Shown here: one piece after another, positions 23,604-35,716 of the stretch
How the letters are laid out: every line of letters starts with the position of its first letter
Numbering within the stretch: the stretch's first letter is position 1
Source of the DNA: Phycomyces nitens
Taxonomy: Eukaryota > Mucoromycota > Mucoromycetes > Mucorales > Phycomycetaceae
Assembly (NCBI GenBank): GCA_022702545.1
Contig: JAHRBC010000007.1
Coordinates: forward strand, 496,001-560,000
Direction: 5' to 3'
Length of the DNA: 64,000 nt
Made by a program: the position numbers and the translations under genes
Notes under the pieces: generated by a model
Database searches by the model: none
Told to the model about the DNA's origin: nothing
The model's input: only the letters and a program-made list of their open reading frames with translations

Positions 23604-24490
23604 ATGACACATAGCTCTACTTCTACAAACAAAAATATTACTGAAAATATAACTCGCCCAATTATTGTACATGAGAGCATTGTTAATGGCGCTAAGCAAT
23701 GTGACATTGCAAAAAAGTTGAATGTTAGCAAGTACGTTGTTACGCGAGTACTCAAGCATTACAAGGAGTCTGGATTATATAAGAGACTCAAGCTCACAGG
23801 CTGTCTGAAGAAGCTGGATGAAAGAGACACAAGGGAAATTTTGCGTGAGATCAAGAAGGATCCAACACACCCCATGACATTCATTCGAAATACTGCTGCC
23901 AATCCTACATCGGCAAACACATTAAGGAGATTTCTTTGCAGCCATGGCATATACTCACGTAAAATGCTAAAAAAGCCTATGATCTCCGAGGAGAACCCAA
24001 AAAAAAAGCAATTGTCATGGGCGAAAGCTCATCTTGATTGGAGTACTAATGACTGGAACTCCATCGTTTGGTCTGATGAGAAGCGGTTTAAGCATTTTAG
24101 AAGCGATGGATGCCAAAGAGTTCTTCAGACAGACAAAATTGGCCTCCTCTCAACAATGATATTCCCAACCATGAAGTTTGGAGGTGGTTCTATCGTGGTT
24201 TTGGGATACTTCTGCAGCATAGGTATCGGAGAACTAAAGTTGATTTCTGGCAAAATGAGCTCCAAGAAGGATATCTTCTCTAACTCAAATTCTTTGAGTT
24301 CCAATCAGGTGGGAAAATATTTGTTCTGCAAGAAGACAACCCAAGAAGCCATACAAGCAGACTTGCATGAGAATGGAAGGATCAGCATGGGCTGAATCTT
24401 TTGTCAAACTGCCCGCCTCAAAGCCCAGATCTTAACCCTATAGAGCATATTTGGGACTATTTGAACAAGAGGAACCGGTCAGGCAGATAA
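23604..24490 (+). pseudogene. Tc1/mariner transposase, frameshifted
   Basis: The N-terminal helix-turn-helix region reads IVNGAKQCDIAKKLNVSKYV and is followed by a second DNA-binding helix set. The catalytic core shows the first Asp in SIVWSDEKRF (about 24065), the second in VLQEDNPRSHTS (about 24340), and the acidic end of the triad in SPDLNPIEHIWDYL (about 24425-24465). The second and third parts lie in a different frame from the first (shift near 24285-24300), and an in-frame TGA interrupts them near 24368. A protein from the first ATG would end at 24395 without a complete catalytic triad, so the element cannot move by itself. Confidence 0.85.
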
Positions 24491-24771
24491 AACTTGAATA
24501 GTCTGTGGTATCTTTACCATGTTTTGGACAGGGAATGGAGAAGTATTTCACAGAAATATTCAAGTCGTCTAGTCTTGAGCATGCAGCAAAGATGCCAAGC
24601 AGTTATTGATGCCAAAGGCAAACACACTAGATACTAATAAATAACTTATGAAATTATATATTTAGCAAGTAATCTCTACTCCCCACATCTACAGTATGGA
24701 CTATATATACTCAATGTTCTTTACGTTTTATTTGGTCTTGGAAAAAGTATGTCTATATTCTTAAAGTTTAA

Positions 24772-24814
24772 CGGACTATACAAAAGTTGCAAAGCTTTTT
24801 TTTGACAATCAGTG
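24772..24814 (-). repeat. Right terminal inverted repeat of the Tc1-type element
   Basis: Reverse-complement partner of the left repeat at 23481-23519. It is followed immediately by the second TA of the target duplication. Confidence 0.88.
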
Positions 24815-25592
24815 TAGAATAAGTATGATTATCAGTAAATTTAAAGGAACCTCTTGACAAGGCCAGGTAAGCACTAATATCAAAGATATTGATTTGATCA
24901 ATAAATATTATACTTTGTCTTGAATATTATTGTTTGAAAGAATAAACATTTTTATTTAAAAATAAATCGCTGATATGCTGTGACACTATTATTAAAGGTT
25001 TGCAAAGCCATTGTTATTAGTGTATAACTTTATAATGTTTTGAGAATATAAAAATACAAAAAATATTTCATACAAGTATATTTATAGCTTAATTGCTATT
25101 TTGCCAACTTCTTTTTAACAAATCTTTATAGCCTGAAACTTTACTCTTCCGAGCTCCACAACTGACTCAAAATAATAATAATAATAAAGAGGCTTAGAGA
25201 TGTCCGAGGTTGACCAAAATCCATTCAATGTATGCAATACATGGTTTATTAAAACATAAAACAAGGGGTCTGTCAAAAGATACATGGTTATTCTTGGTAG
25301 GCAACACCAAAATAATATATGTGCCTTGTTTATTTTAGTGCAAGGGCAAAAAAAAAAAAGAAAGTATACTATTGTTAAAAGATAAAATAAAATAAAAATC
25401 TTAAAATGTATACATACGTGGATAAACTATAATGGTTTCTTGTAAAAAGATGTGCAAGACTGCATCGTACATTTTCCAGAAAGTGTCAATATACAGCTGA
25501 TTTACAAACTACTTTACAGAAAACATATACATTATGTTTGTAAGAATGGGCTATTAAAATATAAATATATATATAAAAGGGGCATTGTTTCA
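24815..25592. other. AT-rich spacer, no gene seen
   Basis: Sequence right of the transposon up to the stop codon of the Thr/Pro-rich membrane protein gene. Only poly-A runs and short AT repeats are visible. Confidence 0.5.
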
Positions 25593-26745
25593 TTAGTAAG
25601 GTCGTTTCTTGATTGATGGGAGGGAAGACCACCAGGAATCACGACTAGATGATCGCTTTTGATCATAAAGATTGTCTGCTGCAGCCATGGAATTCAAGGC
25701 CCCAGAAGACTCTCCTGTTCCTGGCAGGCCCCCAGATCGACTGGACCATTCGGTTGACTGTCGATACGGGTCTTCATAAAAGTCCTCGCTGTACATTTGG
25801 TTCCTCTTTTGACGAAGCAACACACCTTTCTTGTGTCGTTTGCGCAAAAGAATGGCTCCAATGACAATCAAGGCAAGACCCACAGCCCCTCCCACAGAGC
25901 CACCAATGATGGCAGCCGTGTTTGTTTGTGAGGGCTGTGTTGACTGACTGTCACTAGCCAAAGAAGGGATCACTGTTCTGAGATTTTTTAGATTACACAG
26001 ACTGAAATACGGGTGTTTAATTAGCAGGCTTACTTTACGGGCACGATTGTAGTGACAGTGACGATCTGTCCATTGGAAACCGTTTGGGTTAAGGACGGGA
26101 GGTATGTGATGGCTGTCAAGGCACCATTTTGCTCTGTCTGGGTTGGAGGAGTAGTGATTGGTGGTGGTGGTAGTTCGGGAATAGTGTTCGGGGTCTCTGG
26201 ACTGTTGGGAGGGTCCGATGAGGTGGTGGGTGTTGTACCGGGTGGCTGTGTGATTGGATCTGTTGGTCTTTTTTTATATATTGGTGTATTGTGTGTGTAA
26301 ATAAGTAAGTTATGGTTAATTAATACCCTTACGTTGGTTGAGGTGTAGGAGTGATGTCTGGTGAGGCTGATATTGAAGAAGGGGTTATGGGTTCTTGGTT
26401 TGACGTAGATGGAAGAGGACTATTTGGGGTAGTACTAATAGGTAACTCTGACGATGATGGTTCCTGTGGGGAAAGGGCGTCTGTTGGCTGGATGGTATTT
26501 GTTGGTTCAGGAGTGTCTGTTGGTTCAATAGCTGTTGGTTCAGCAGTAGCTGTTGGTCTAGTGGTAGCTGTTGGTTCAGTAGTAGCTGTTGGTTCAGTAG
26601 TAGCTGTTGGTTCAATACTGTCTGTTGGCACTGTAGGGCCATCTGATGGATCTGCTAATGGTTGGTTGGTTGGAGTGGTGGGTTGAATAGCATCTGCTGC
26701 TAGTGAGTTAAGGTCTTCTTGGAGACCCTTGTCCATAGGATCCAT
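25593..26745 (-). CDS. Thr/Pro-rich single-pass membrane protein
   Basis: Three exons encode a long Ser/Thr/Pro ectodomain with tandem EPTATT-type repeats (26501-26625). Then come VTVTTIVPVK, a short Ser/Gln linker, and one transmembrane helix (AAIIGGSVGGAVGLALIVIG, with Ile-Leu-Leu after). A basic stop-transfer RKRHKKG and a ~80-residue cytoplasmic tail ending SWWSSLPSIKKRPY complete it. This matches the layout of fungal cell-surface sensors and mucin-like proteins (Mid2/Wsc-type without a WSC domain), but no specific family is recognised. The first visible ATG (26745) gives MDPMDKGLQEDL, which is not a signal peptide, so an upstream exon may be missing or insertion may be signal-less. Exon joins near 26330/26270 and 26036/25980 preserve frame. 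Confidence 0.65.
26501..26625 (-). repeat. 18-bp coding tandem repeat
   Basis: About six imperfect copies of an 18-bp unit encode Glu-Pro-Thr-Ala-Thr-Thr in the ectodomain of the membrane protein gene. Thr-rich coding minisatellites of this kind commonly vary in copy number among strains of fungi. Confidence 0.75.
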
Positions 26746-26939
26746 CGTCAAGAAAACAAAAAGAGAAAGAAAGAGGCAATTGAAAAATAATCATACAAAA
26801 AATAAAGGTTCACAGTCCGTGACATCTGACTCGTCAAAAATGTAGTATTTTTATGGTGCAAAAAAAAAGGTCTAGTATTTTTTTAGTTCTTCCGCCTGTG
26901 TTTCCTATTTATATATAAAAAATGCCAGATAAAAAAAAA

Positions 26940-27877
26940 CTACTTTCTGTACCAGAGCTGGGTGATCTTGGTCTATTGATATGAATTGATTAGTTGGTTG
27001 GTTGGTTGCTGGCTCAATATCTTTAGGCAGACTTACTCTTCTCATCTTCTTCTGCAACTGGAAGATACCATACAAAAGGGCCTCGGCAGTAGGAGGACAT
27101 CCAGGAACATAGATATCAACAGGCACAACGCGATCACAACCACGAACAACAGAGTAGGAATAATGGTAGTATCCACCACCATTGGCACAACTGCCCATAG
27201 AGATAACCCAACGAGGTTCAGGCATCTTATAATTTACACACAATTCAGATATCACAATATTCTTCACTCTCAACTATTATATATATATATATATATCTTT
27301 TTTACCTGATCATAGACCTTTCTCAAAGCAGGTGCCATCTTGTTGGTGAGAGTACCAGCAACAATCATGACATCGGACTGACGAGGAGAAGCACGGAAAA
27401 CGATACCAATACGATCCTGATCGTAACGAGGTGTCGAACAATGCATCATTTCCTATATCCCACAAATTAAAACGCGCACATGAATTCCCTTGGTCCATTA
27501 ATTAATGCCCTTTTGACTTACAACAGCGCAACAGGCAAGACCGAAAGTCATGGGCCAGATAGAACCCTCACGGGCCCAGTTGACAACGCGATCGACAGTA
27601 GAAAGGACATACTCTGCAGAAATGTTAACCACAATTGTCATGCTTCTTATCCATTCCGCTTCATTTCATTGATTGTTTACCTGCGCTGTTGCTGTGCTTA
27701 ACGGTAATATCCTTGATGTCGTCAATGTTTCGGACAACCTCGGTGGACATAAAACGTGTGGGAACGAGCTGTCTGGCAGCAGTCAAGGCTAATACAATGT
27801 CAGTCTATGTTTTATTTATCTCTTTTGCTCTTACTCAAAGCACGCTTAGCGAGCTGTAATCCAAGTGTGGAGGCCAT
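26940..27877 (-). CDS. NDUFS7: NADH:ubiquinone oxidoreductase 20 kDa Fe-S subunit (PSST)
   Basis: Subunit of mitochondrial complex I that carries cluster N2, the last Fe-S centre before ubiquinone, at the matrix arm/membrane junction. The four cluster ligands are visible: the tandem cysteines in GLACCAVEMMH, one in [20 protein letters not shown], and one in [18 protein letters not shown]. The N-terminus ([13 protein letters not shown]..) is a basic presequence. The final exon is short: a 64-bp intron leads to [10 protein letters not shown] and the stop at 26940, the typical C-terminus. Five or six short exons. Its presence shows the organism has a conventional complex I. Confidence 0.95.
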
Positions 27878-28192
27878 TGAAATCAGAGTAATGAAGAGTA
27901 GGGAGGATGTTTAGTGTAGTGCTGCAGACGTTAAAAAAAAAGACTCGAGTGACTGAGACGTTTCTGCCCACTTTTTATCGTCAAAAAGAAAGAGAGATTG
28001 AAAACCAGGGCCAAGCGGTTGGGCAAACTAGTTTAAAGTAGCCCAGTGGGATTGTTGTTGCTATCCTTTAGGTCGACGTCATCGAATTGACCCAATCGCA
28101 TCAGGGATCCTCAGCTATAAAACTCCGGGTAGCCTTCCTAATCACATTTCTTGTGCTTTGTTTAAAACATTTATTGACATACAAGTAATTTC
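27878..28192. other. NDUFS7 promoter / EDC3 3' flank
   Basis: A 315-bp spacer between two minus-strand genes. It should contain the NDUFS7 promoter and the EDC3 3' UTR. The string GTCGACGTCATCG near 28071-28083 contains a GACGTC core. No gene was seen. Confidence 0.4.
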
Positions 28193-30429
28193 TTAAAGCT
28201 GTCCATACTCAAGGGCCAAGAGAAAGCTTGGACCCCATGGGATATTGTATGATTCCCCAGCCACTTCCTCCCAGGCAACAGGAGGAATACCAATGTCTGC
28301 CAAGAACAGCTCACCAGTAACACTACGAGAAGTACATCCAATCTTGGGGGCACCAAAGCAAAGGGTCCACTTTGGCTTGATGTGGTGCATAACATGGAAA
28401 GGATTGCCTATAGACCCATTAGATCTCTGTAAAGCTTATTGTTTGTCTACTCACCATCCATTCCATTCACACCACTGGGGAAATCCAGACTGAGGATGGG
28501 TGCCTTGTTTGCATTGGCCCAGTCCATACTGCCCCGAAGAAGTTCTCTGGTAGTATTGTCTCCTCTGAGATCCCTCATTGTAGACTGACATCCCATCAAA
28601 CCATCAATAATGAGATCCACAGGATTAGTGAATTTCTGAGGAAGTTGGTCAATGTTGTTAATAATCTCCATATCATAATATTCATATATCTGCTTGAACG
28701 CATTCTCAATCCAAGCTGACTTTTTGGAGCTTGCAAACAGCACAACCACTTGGCAGCCTCTGTTCGCCAAGTGTCGTGCGGCTGCAAAACTGTAGCAGCC
28801 GACAGTATTGTTACCTGCCAATATGACAATCAAGGGTGCCGAATTGTGGTTGTTTGGCTGGATCCGACGGTGACCCCCAATTGCCTTGAGTGCCATTACG
28901 CTTGCAGCATAACCAGCATTCTCAATCATCATTGACTTGTTTGGACCCAATTTTGCCTCTAAAGTATATCAATGAATTCCAGTTTGACCAAAATCGTTTT
29001 CCATACCACACATCTTTTCGACCGCATTCATTTCTTTGGGTGTAATAATAGGGCATGATATACCGCCTGCAACAGTCTTGATGGTCATCTCATTTCGTCC
29101 AGTGGGTGGTTCCTTGGTTTCTACGGGAGGGCGACCAGTGCGTGTATTCCGAGAAAAGGCGGGTGCAGGAGAGGCACCAAGAGAACGTTGAGATTGGCGA
29201 AAGGGTTGGTCTGCAGAGGAGGGGCCATGGGGGTGGGAATTCTTTTGGGTATGTGTCTTTGGCGAAGACACGGCTGAGGTGTCTGACGAATCGCTAGATT
29301 GCCTTGAAGATGAAAGAGGTGTCGAAGAGAGTCTCAATGATTCCAAAACAGCTGTAGTTGCATGTATATCAACTGTCCCCGGTGTACTCTTCTACAATTA
29401 CCGTTATGCTTGGCAATTCAACAAAGACAAGCCAATAATATATATATATTTTACCTCTTGAGCACCATTGATATCACAATATTCCATGATTTCAATATTA
29501 TCAGCCGAGGTCTCTCGCGACGACCTCTGAGGCGAGGTATTTGCTTGCTGGTAGTCTTGTTCGTTGTATTCTTTATGGGTCTGCTCTACACACTTGTATT
29601 GCTGTTGTAAATCCATTAACTTTTCTTTGTATTTTCTTATTAATTGATCTTGGTATTCTTCGGGTATCGGCTTCACACTCTTACATCGATTTTTAATAAA
29701 ATCGTCATAAGTAGAGAATTCGACAATCTTCTTTAGTTTTCTTTGCTGTCTTTTGGTAGAGTTTCCAAACAAGAGTGCGGACGGCATGGAAGGCGAGCCA
29801 TCTTCGTCTTCTGGCTCTGAATGAGCTTCCATATCACTTAATTGATGCCAAGATTGTCAGATGAATTTATATTGGCTCATGACATTAGTATATCTGGACT
29901 TACGGGCTCGAATTCTGGGATGCTCCAATCTTTGGGGTTTCTATCCTCTAATGGACCGTATTAATAATCAAGAAGAAGATGGCGTGGACCACCTTGGATG
30001 CTTGACTTACACTTGTACTCGCAGGATCGGATAATCTGAGTATTACATCTTCATATTTAAACGAATTTGCAGATTTCTGTGGATTCTTTCTGGCATTTGA
30101 TCCCAACGGAACTTGTTTACTCGGAGGTTTGATGTCAACAAGTGACGATACAGAGATTGTATCAACTGGTTCGATACTCTTTATGGCAGAGATAGGAATA
30201 CTGTATTTTTTAAAATATTCAATAAATTCATTTGGATAGCGCCAGTAACCTGTAATCTACAGGTTAAGACAGGACAGGACAGGATGATTATATGCAGGTG
30301 TTTTTTTTTTAGCTTACCACTGGTTAGCAATATAGACCGGTCCTCTTCGGATACTTGAGAGATTATTCCAACCAAAGTGTTGCCAGAGTCAAGTTTAATG
30401 CGGACAGAATCGTTGATTGATGCGGACAT
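28193..30429 (-). CDS. EDC3: Enhancer of mRNA decapping EDC3
   Basis: Cytoplasmic P-body scaffold that activates the Dcp1-Dcp2 decapping enzyme. The N-terminal LSm domain starts at MSASINDSVRIKLDSGNTLV and continues with GIISQVSEEDRSILLTS (30429-30320). A low-complexity linker follows. An FDF-like segment (IVEFSTYDDFIKNR, about 29700) lies within a charged stretch, then a Ser-rich linker. The C-terminal YjeF-N domain contains AKLGPNKSMMIENAGYAAS, LIVILAGNNTVGCYSFAAAR and PVDLIIDGLMGCQS, and ends WGPSFLLALEYGQL at 28193. The nucleotide-binding loop is AGNNTVG rather than the GNGGDG of active epimerases, as expected for EDC3. About seven exons. Divergent from VPS18. Confidence 0.92.
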
Positions 30430-30813
30430 TAACAGAATGTAATAATATGCGGTAAAGAGCTATAATGGGTGCAGTTTTGATGTGTTTAATAGAGAGTAAG
30501 AGAGAATGGAGAGGCAAGATGTCTTGTGGAAAGAAAGAAAAAAAAAAGGTTGGCTGCAATCCTGTTTTATAGTCTTTGGGTGACGCGCATAGAGTCACAA
30601 GTATCAGCTTATTAGATTGAGATATTTACACCTAGTGGGTATACTCTGAAAAAACAGCAGAGTCACCACGCTTTAATTTTATATATATATATAATATATA
30701 TATACATATATATACATATATATATATTTATATTTCTGACTGCCGAATACTCTTTCGTCCTTTATATATCCTTTTAGTACCGCCCTTTTCTGTTTCATTC
30801 TTTAAAGCACAAA
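30430..30813. promoter_or_regulatory. Divergent EDC3/VPS18 promoter region
   Basis: A 384-bp spacer between start codons of opposite-strand genes. It contains a TGACGC string near 30580 and an imperfect (TA)n block at about 30678-30732. The latter lies nearer VPS18 and may act as a nucleosome-free stretch. Specific sites are not assigned. Confidence 0.4.
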
Positions 30814-33800
30814 ATGTCTCTCTTTGATGATTTCATAGAGTCATCCGAAGCAGCGCACGGTCCATCGAATACCATACCTGGTGAATTGTTTGGTACAGGC
30901 CAGACAGGCTATGGCACCGGCTTTGAAGGCATCGACAGTGTTCGCGTGCGTATTATCTTTATTTCTGTACAATTACAGCAAAATTACGAAACACAAATCT
31001 CCCTTTATTTGGCTCAATTACACATGAGCGAATCCCTCCCCCCCCCCTTTCTTTTTTCTGATGCGTGCATATATATATGTATATATATATAAAGAAAGCC
31101 ATACTCACAGACCTCTAGCTCGAGACAGGCTATGTTTCCACAGGGTTTGGACAAGTCGAACTTCCGATATTCGCCCTAGATCATGTCCAATTCCAACTAC
31201 CTGCAACACTCGTAGACATGGCTGTTTCAAATGACATTCTTGTTGTTGCCCTTGACACATTCCGGATTCTTCGCATCGACCTCGAGAAACCCTTGGAAGT
31301 CGAAGGTACCATCACTGCTAGTCTCCGACAACCTCCATCTAAACTCCTCAATCTTGTTAGAGATTGACATTGCTCGGAAACCAGGGGATGGAAAGATTGT
31401 AAAGATCTTTTTTGACCCAACCGGAAGACATTTGGTCATTACTACCGAGAATGGTGAAAACTACTATCTGTATGAAAAGTGGAGACGTGCCAAGCAACTG
31501 GCCAAGTTTAAAGTATGGCTATTTAAAAAAAAGAGGGGGGGATGTCGATACACAATCGTGTCTTTGACACTGATGTATATTTCATACACGTATCATTAGG
31601 GTGTCACGATTACTTCAATAGCATGGAACAAGCAGGCCAGCTTGGCGGATCCCTCGACACAAGAGATCCTTATCGGAACCAAGAATGGTCTGATCTACGA
31701 GACATGTCTGGAGCCATCAGATGAATTCTTTCGACGAGAAGAAAAATACTTTAGACAGGTGTACTCTATCCATGAGTCCACAATGCCAATCACTGGTATT
31801 CATTTTGAGCAATTCCCAGTCAATAATCGCAAATACTTTATTATGGCTACCACACCCACTCGAATCTACCAGTTTATTGGTCAAGTAGGACCCGCTACAG
31901 GAAGCAGAGCTCCAAGTGGATTTGGTGAGCCAGATGATCGAGAGAGAACCATGTTTGAGAGCATCTTTGCACGATACGATGCCAATCCAGGTAAATTGAG
32001 GATATAGAGAGGGGGAAACAAAGGGATGGCAAAAAGAGGGATGTGTGAGAGTATGGAGATGCTTCACACTTGGAGTGTCAGTGTCAGTGTTTGTGGGTGT
32101 ACATGAATATGTATGTGTATATATATATATGTATATATAGGATTCCAGGAACTACCAGGAGATTTGCCTTATAGCGAGTTGCATTTCTTTAGCCGTTTTC
32201 ACGATCTGCAACAGCAAGGTGTTGCACAAAACTTTGCTTGGTTGACAGGGCCAGGTATATACCATGGAAACTTGGTGTTTGGGTCGCAGAACAGTGGTGA
32301 TAGTGTGATTGATAATGCCGAGCTACTTCAGTAAGCCGTTTGCATAATATTCTGGAGATATTGATCCACTTGAGATAGATACCCTGCTACTCCCTCTGAA
32401 GATGAAACTGGTCAACTTGTCACAGAGATCCCAATATCCGTAGCACTAACAGAATTCCACTTTGTGTTGCTCTACAACGATCGTGTCCGGGCCATCTGTC
32501 AATTGAACGACAAGATTGTCTATGAAGAAACCATTCCTCTCGTATGTTTAGATTGCACATTAACTGAAAATAGGCTTATCCAATTCTTTTAATGTGAGGA
32601 CAGAACCGTGGGGATGTCGTGCGTGGTTTGACAGTAGATGGGATCAAAAAGACGTTTTGGATCTACACCTCTGTCAACATGTATGAGTTGGTGATCAAGA
32701 ATGAAGAGCGGGATGTGTGGAAGCTCTATCTCGAAAAGAAACAATATGATACCGCACTTCAGTACTGCAAAGATTCGGCTCAGAAAGACAAGGTCTTTAC
32801 GGCTCAGGCCAGAGACTACTTTGGACAGCGTAGATTTCAAATGAGTGCCAAATACTTTGCAGAAAGTACGGTTCCATTTGAAGAGGTTGTCTTGAAATTT
32901 GTTGAAAAGGAAGAGCGTGATGCTTTGCGTGTCTATCTGACCAGCAAGCTTAACCGACTACGAAAGAATGTAAGTGATCCTGTAGAAAGCATCTTGTAAC
33001 AATTGTGCTTTACAGGATCGTACCCAAAAGACTATCGTGGCCACATGGCTGGTAGAATTGTATCTGTCCAAACTCAATGAGCTCGAAGACTTGGCATCCT
33101 CAGCCCACTGTACCTCTACAAATGACTCTTCAATTACGCCTGCAAATTCAATTGCTTACTATAAAGAGCAGCAAGAGGATTTCCAGGACGAATTCAAGTC
33201 GTTTCTAGAGACATACAGTGTTCACCTTCATCGACCTACAACCTACAAACTGATTGCCAGTCATGGTCGTAGTTCAGAGCTACTTTATTATGCTTCCTTG
33301 ATCGGAGACTATGACCGGGTCATTAGCCATTGGGTCATTGAGAAGAACTGGACTGAAGCACTGGATGTACTGAGTAAACAGGTATGCTTAACCCGGATAC
33401 TCGTCCATCTATACAGCTAAACCATCTGATATAGGCCAATCCGGATACCTTTTACAGGTTCTCGCCCGTCTTGATGGAAAATGCACCCTATGAGACCGTG
33501 AATGTGTGGATGCGTCAATCGAACCTCAACCCACGCCAGTTGATTCCGGCTCTTTTGCGCTATGATCATAGCAAGATTGCCGACAAGGTGACCCATGTAA
33601 GTTGGCCAGTAATGGGTTGGGATACCTGGGCTTAACAAACATGCCTTAGAACCAATCGATTAGATACCTCTCGTATGTTGTTACCAGTCTGGGAAACACA
33701 GACCCGGCAATACACAATCTGCTCTTGACCCTGTACGCTACCCAGCCAACAAGAGATGAGACAGCCTTGTTGACCTTTCTCAAGAACGAGGCAAGTGGCT

Positions 33801-35158
33801 TTTAGAGATGCTTGGGTTTGATGCTAAAACAGCTATAGGGCCGTGAGATGCATTATAATCTCGACTATGCTCTTCGTCTCTGTAGCCAAAATAACCGTAC
33901 TCAGAGCTGTGTCCACATCTACAGTCAGATGGGTCTGTATGAGGAGGCTGTGAATCTGGCTCTAAAGGTAAAGGATCTAAAAATAAGGGGAAAAACGAGG
34001 GTTTTTTTTCCCTTTTTCTTTTTTAGATATAAAGAAGCTTATTTGGAACACATTAGCACCGTGATTTAGAGTTGGCAAGAATCAATGCAGACAAACCCGA
34101 AGACGACGATGTACTGCGGAAGAAGCTCTGGCTTAGTATTGCCAAGCATGTGGTTCAGGAGAACAAGGACATCAAGACGTAAGATGGAATCGGAAGAGGA
34201 ATGAGATCTAAGCATGTATCGATAGTGCAATGGAGTTCTTGAAGCAAGGAGATCTTTTGAAGATTGAAGACATTCTTCCATTCTTTCCTGATTTTGTTCT
34301 TATTGATGATTTCAAGGTAACATAACACTCATTTGCCAATAACACCGCTTCTGTTATATAACCCTTTTCTTTTTCTTTTTTTCTGGTATAGGAAGAGATC
34401 TGTTCTGCATTGGAAGAATACAATGATCAAATTGAGGATCTCAAGGCTGAAATGGATGAGGCCACCAAGAGTGCGGATAGTATCCGTCTAGATATCCGTG
34501 AACTCAAGAGCAGGCAAGTTTGTGCTTTGAATTGACAGTGTAGGCACACGTGTGGGTATTGATAGAACCTGATTGGATTCGGCTATAGATTTGCTGTCAT
34601 AAATGCGGTTGAAAAGTGTTATCTTTGCAATTTCCCCCTCCTAACCCGCCAATTCTACGCGTTTCCATGCCAACACGCCTTTCACGCCGACTGTCTGATC
34701 AACAAGGTAATATATATATAAAAATATATATATTTATATAATAAAATTGATCCCAAATGGCCCCGTAGACCACAAAGTACCTGCCCACACGCCACATTCG
34801 ACGTCTGGCTGACCTTCAAGAGCAATTATCCCGTGAAATTCATGCCCAACATCAAAACCAACAGAATGGCAACAGTAACACCAGCCAAAACAATATTTCC
34901 ACGGCAAACAATACTCCTACGACCATGTTGATCAACGCGGCTGGAAATATTCGTGGTGTAATGTTCCCAACAGATGGTCCAGTCGATGCTCACGATGATC
35001 CAAAAAAGGTTGTTGCACGCACCGAACAACTCAAGGAAGAATTAGATGATATTGTAGCGAGCGAATGTGTTCTTTGTGGAGACATCATGATCAAGTCTAT
35101 TGATCAACCCTTCTTGGCTGAAGATGAGGCTGAGACGGTGGCTTCATGGAGTATTTGA
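30814..35158 (+). CDS. VPS18: Vacuolar sorting protein VPS18 (PEP3), HOPS/CORVET core subunit
   Basis: Shared subunit of the HOPS and CORVET tethers at endosome and vacuole membranes. The N-terminal half is the Pep3/Vps18 beta-propeller; recognisable strings include VKIFFDPTGRHLVITTENG, NGLIYETCLEPSDEFFRREE, FVLLYNDRVRAICQLNDKIVY and GIKKTFWIYTSVNMYELVI. An alpha-solenoid with clathrin-type repeats follows (YDTALQYCKDSAQKDKV, RSSELLYYASLIGDYDRVI, MGLYEEAVNLALKV). Near the end is an RH2-type RING: CYLCNFPLLTRQFYAFPCQH-AFHADCLINK, then after a ~100-residue insert ECVLCGDIMIKSIDQPF. About fifteen exons with short introns; an alternative reading through the first introns ends quickly in stops. 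The insert between the two cysteine halves is Asn/Gln/Thr-rich. The stop (35158) lies 84 bp from that of the convergent bHLH gene. Confidence 0.93.
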
Positions 35159-35242
35159 AATAGTACATTCAAAATTATATATAAATAAATGTATAAAAGA
35201 TGAAGTTTATATTTCATGATGGGATAATAATAAAATGCAGGT

Positions 35243-35716
35243 TTATGTTTCTTTAGTAGATAGATCATGGATTTGTTGATGAAGTTGGCCAATGTAGTCG
35301 ATTGCGGCCTGAAGGACAGATAGTTTGTGAATGGGTTGGTACATTGAGGCCATAACAGGGCCTGAACCATCAGGACGACACGAGGGAATCATATTCTTTA
35401 ATTGTTTGATCTTATCGTTCATCCTCTCTCGCCGCCGCTTTTCGATTGCACTATGAGATAGCCTCCTCTTCTGCTCTCTTTCACTGGCCTTCATTCGAAT
35501 GCTTGGACTTGTGGATGGACATACTTGGTTGTCTCGTGGACGCACGGACCAAGCAGGAACAAGGACTGGGAGAGACATGGGTGGGAGAGGAACTCCAGTG
35601 TAGACTGCTGATGATAGGGGTGGCAGTGACCTTGAGCAAGAACTGTCGCTTGATTCACTCGAGAGACTAGACCGACTAGATAAAGACATGTTTTGAGGAT
35701 AAAAGTCTTTATTCAT
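35243..35716 (-). CDS. Basic helix-loop-helix transcription factor
   Basis: Intronless 157-residue protein. The first ~85 residues are Ser/Pro-rich (LSSRSSLSSESSDSSCSRS). The bHLH follows: basic region HSAIEKRRRERMNDKIKQLK with the His-Glu-Arg pattern (positions 5, 9, 13) known to read CACGTG E-boxes, a loop of about 20 residues, then helix 2 KLSVLQAAIDYIGQLHQQI. The protein stops eleven residues after helix 2, so there is no leucine zipper or PAS domain. Target genes cannot be deduced. CACGTG palindromes do occur at 11195 and 41729 in this window. The start (35716) is the first ATG of the frame; another Met lies nine residues in. Confidence 0.88.
   Translation of the reverse strand: MNKDFYPQNMSLSSRSSLSSESSDSSCSRSLPPLSSAVYTGVPLPPMSLPVLVPAWSVRPRDNQVCPSTSPSIRMKASEREQKRRLSHSAIEKRRRERMNDKIKQLKNMIPSCRPDGSGPVMASMYQPIHKLSVLQAAIDYIGQLHQQIHDLSTKET

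Larger units (their letters stand above)
23481..24814 (+). mobile_element. Tc1/mariner-type DNA transposon, complete ends, inactive
   Basis: The element is 1334 bp. The left end reads CATTGCGTGTC and the right end, as reverse complement, CACTGATTGTC. Each is followed by an A-run, GCTT(C/T)GCAACTTTT and TATAGTCCG, so about 40 bp of imperfect terminal inverted repeat is visible on both sides. Both ends are flanked by TA (23479-23480 and 24815-24816), the target duplication of Tc1/mariner elements. The single internal gene is a broken transposase. Ends are still well matched, so the insertion looks moderately young compared with the LINE fragments. Confidence 0.88.
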
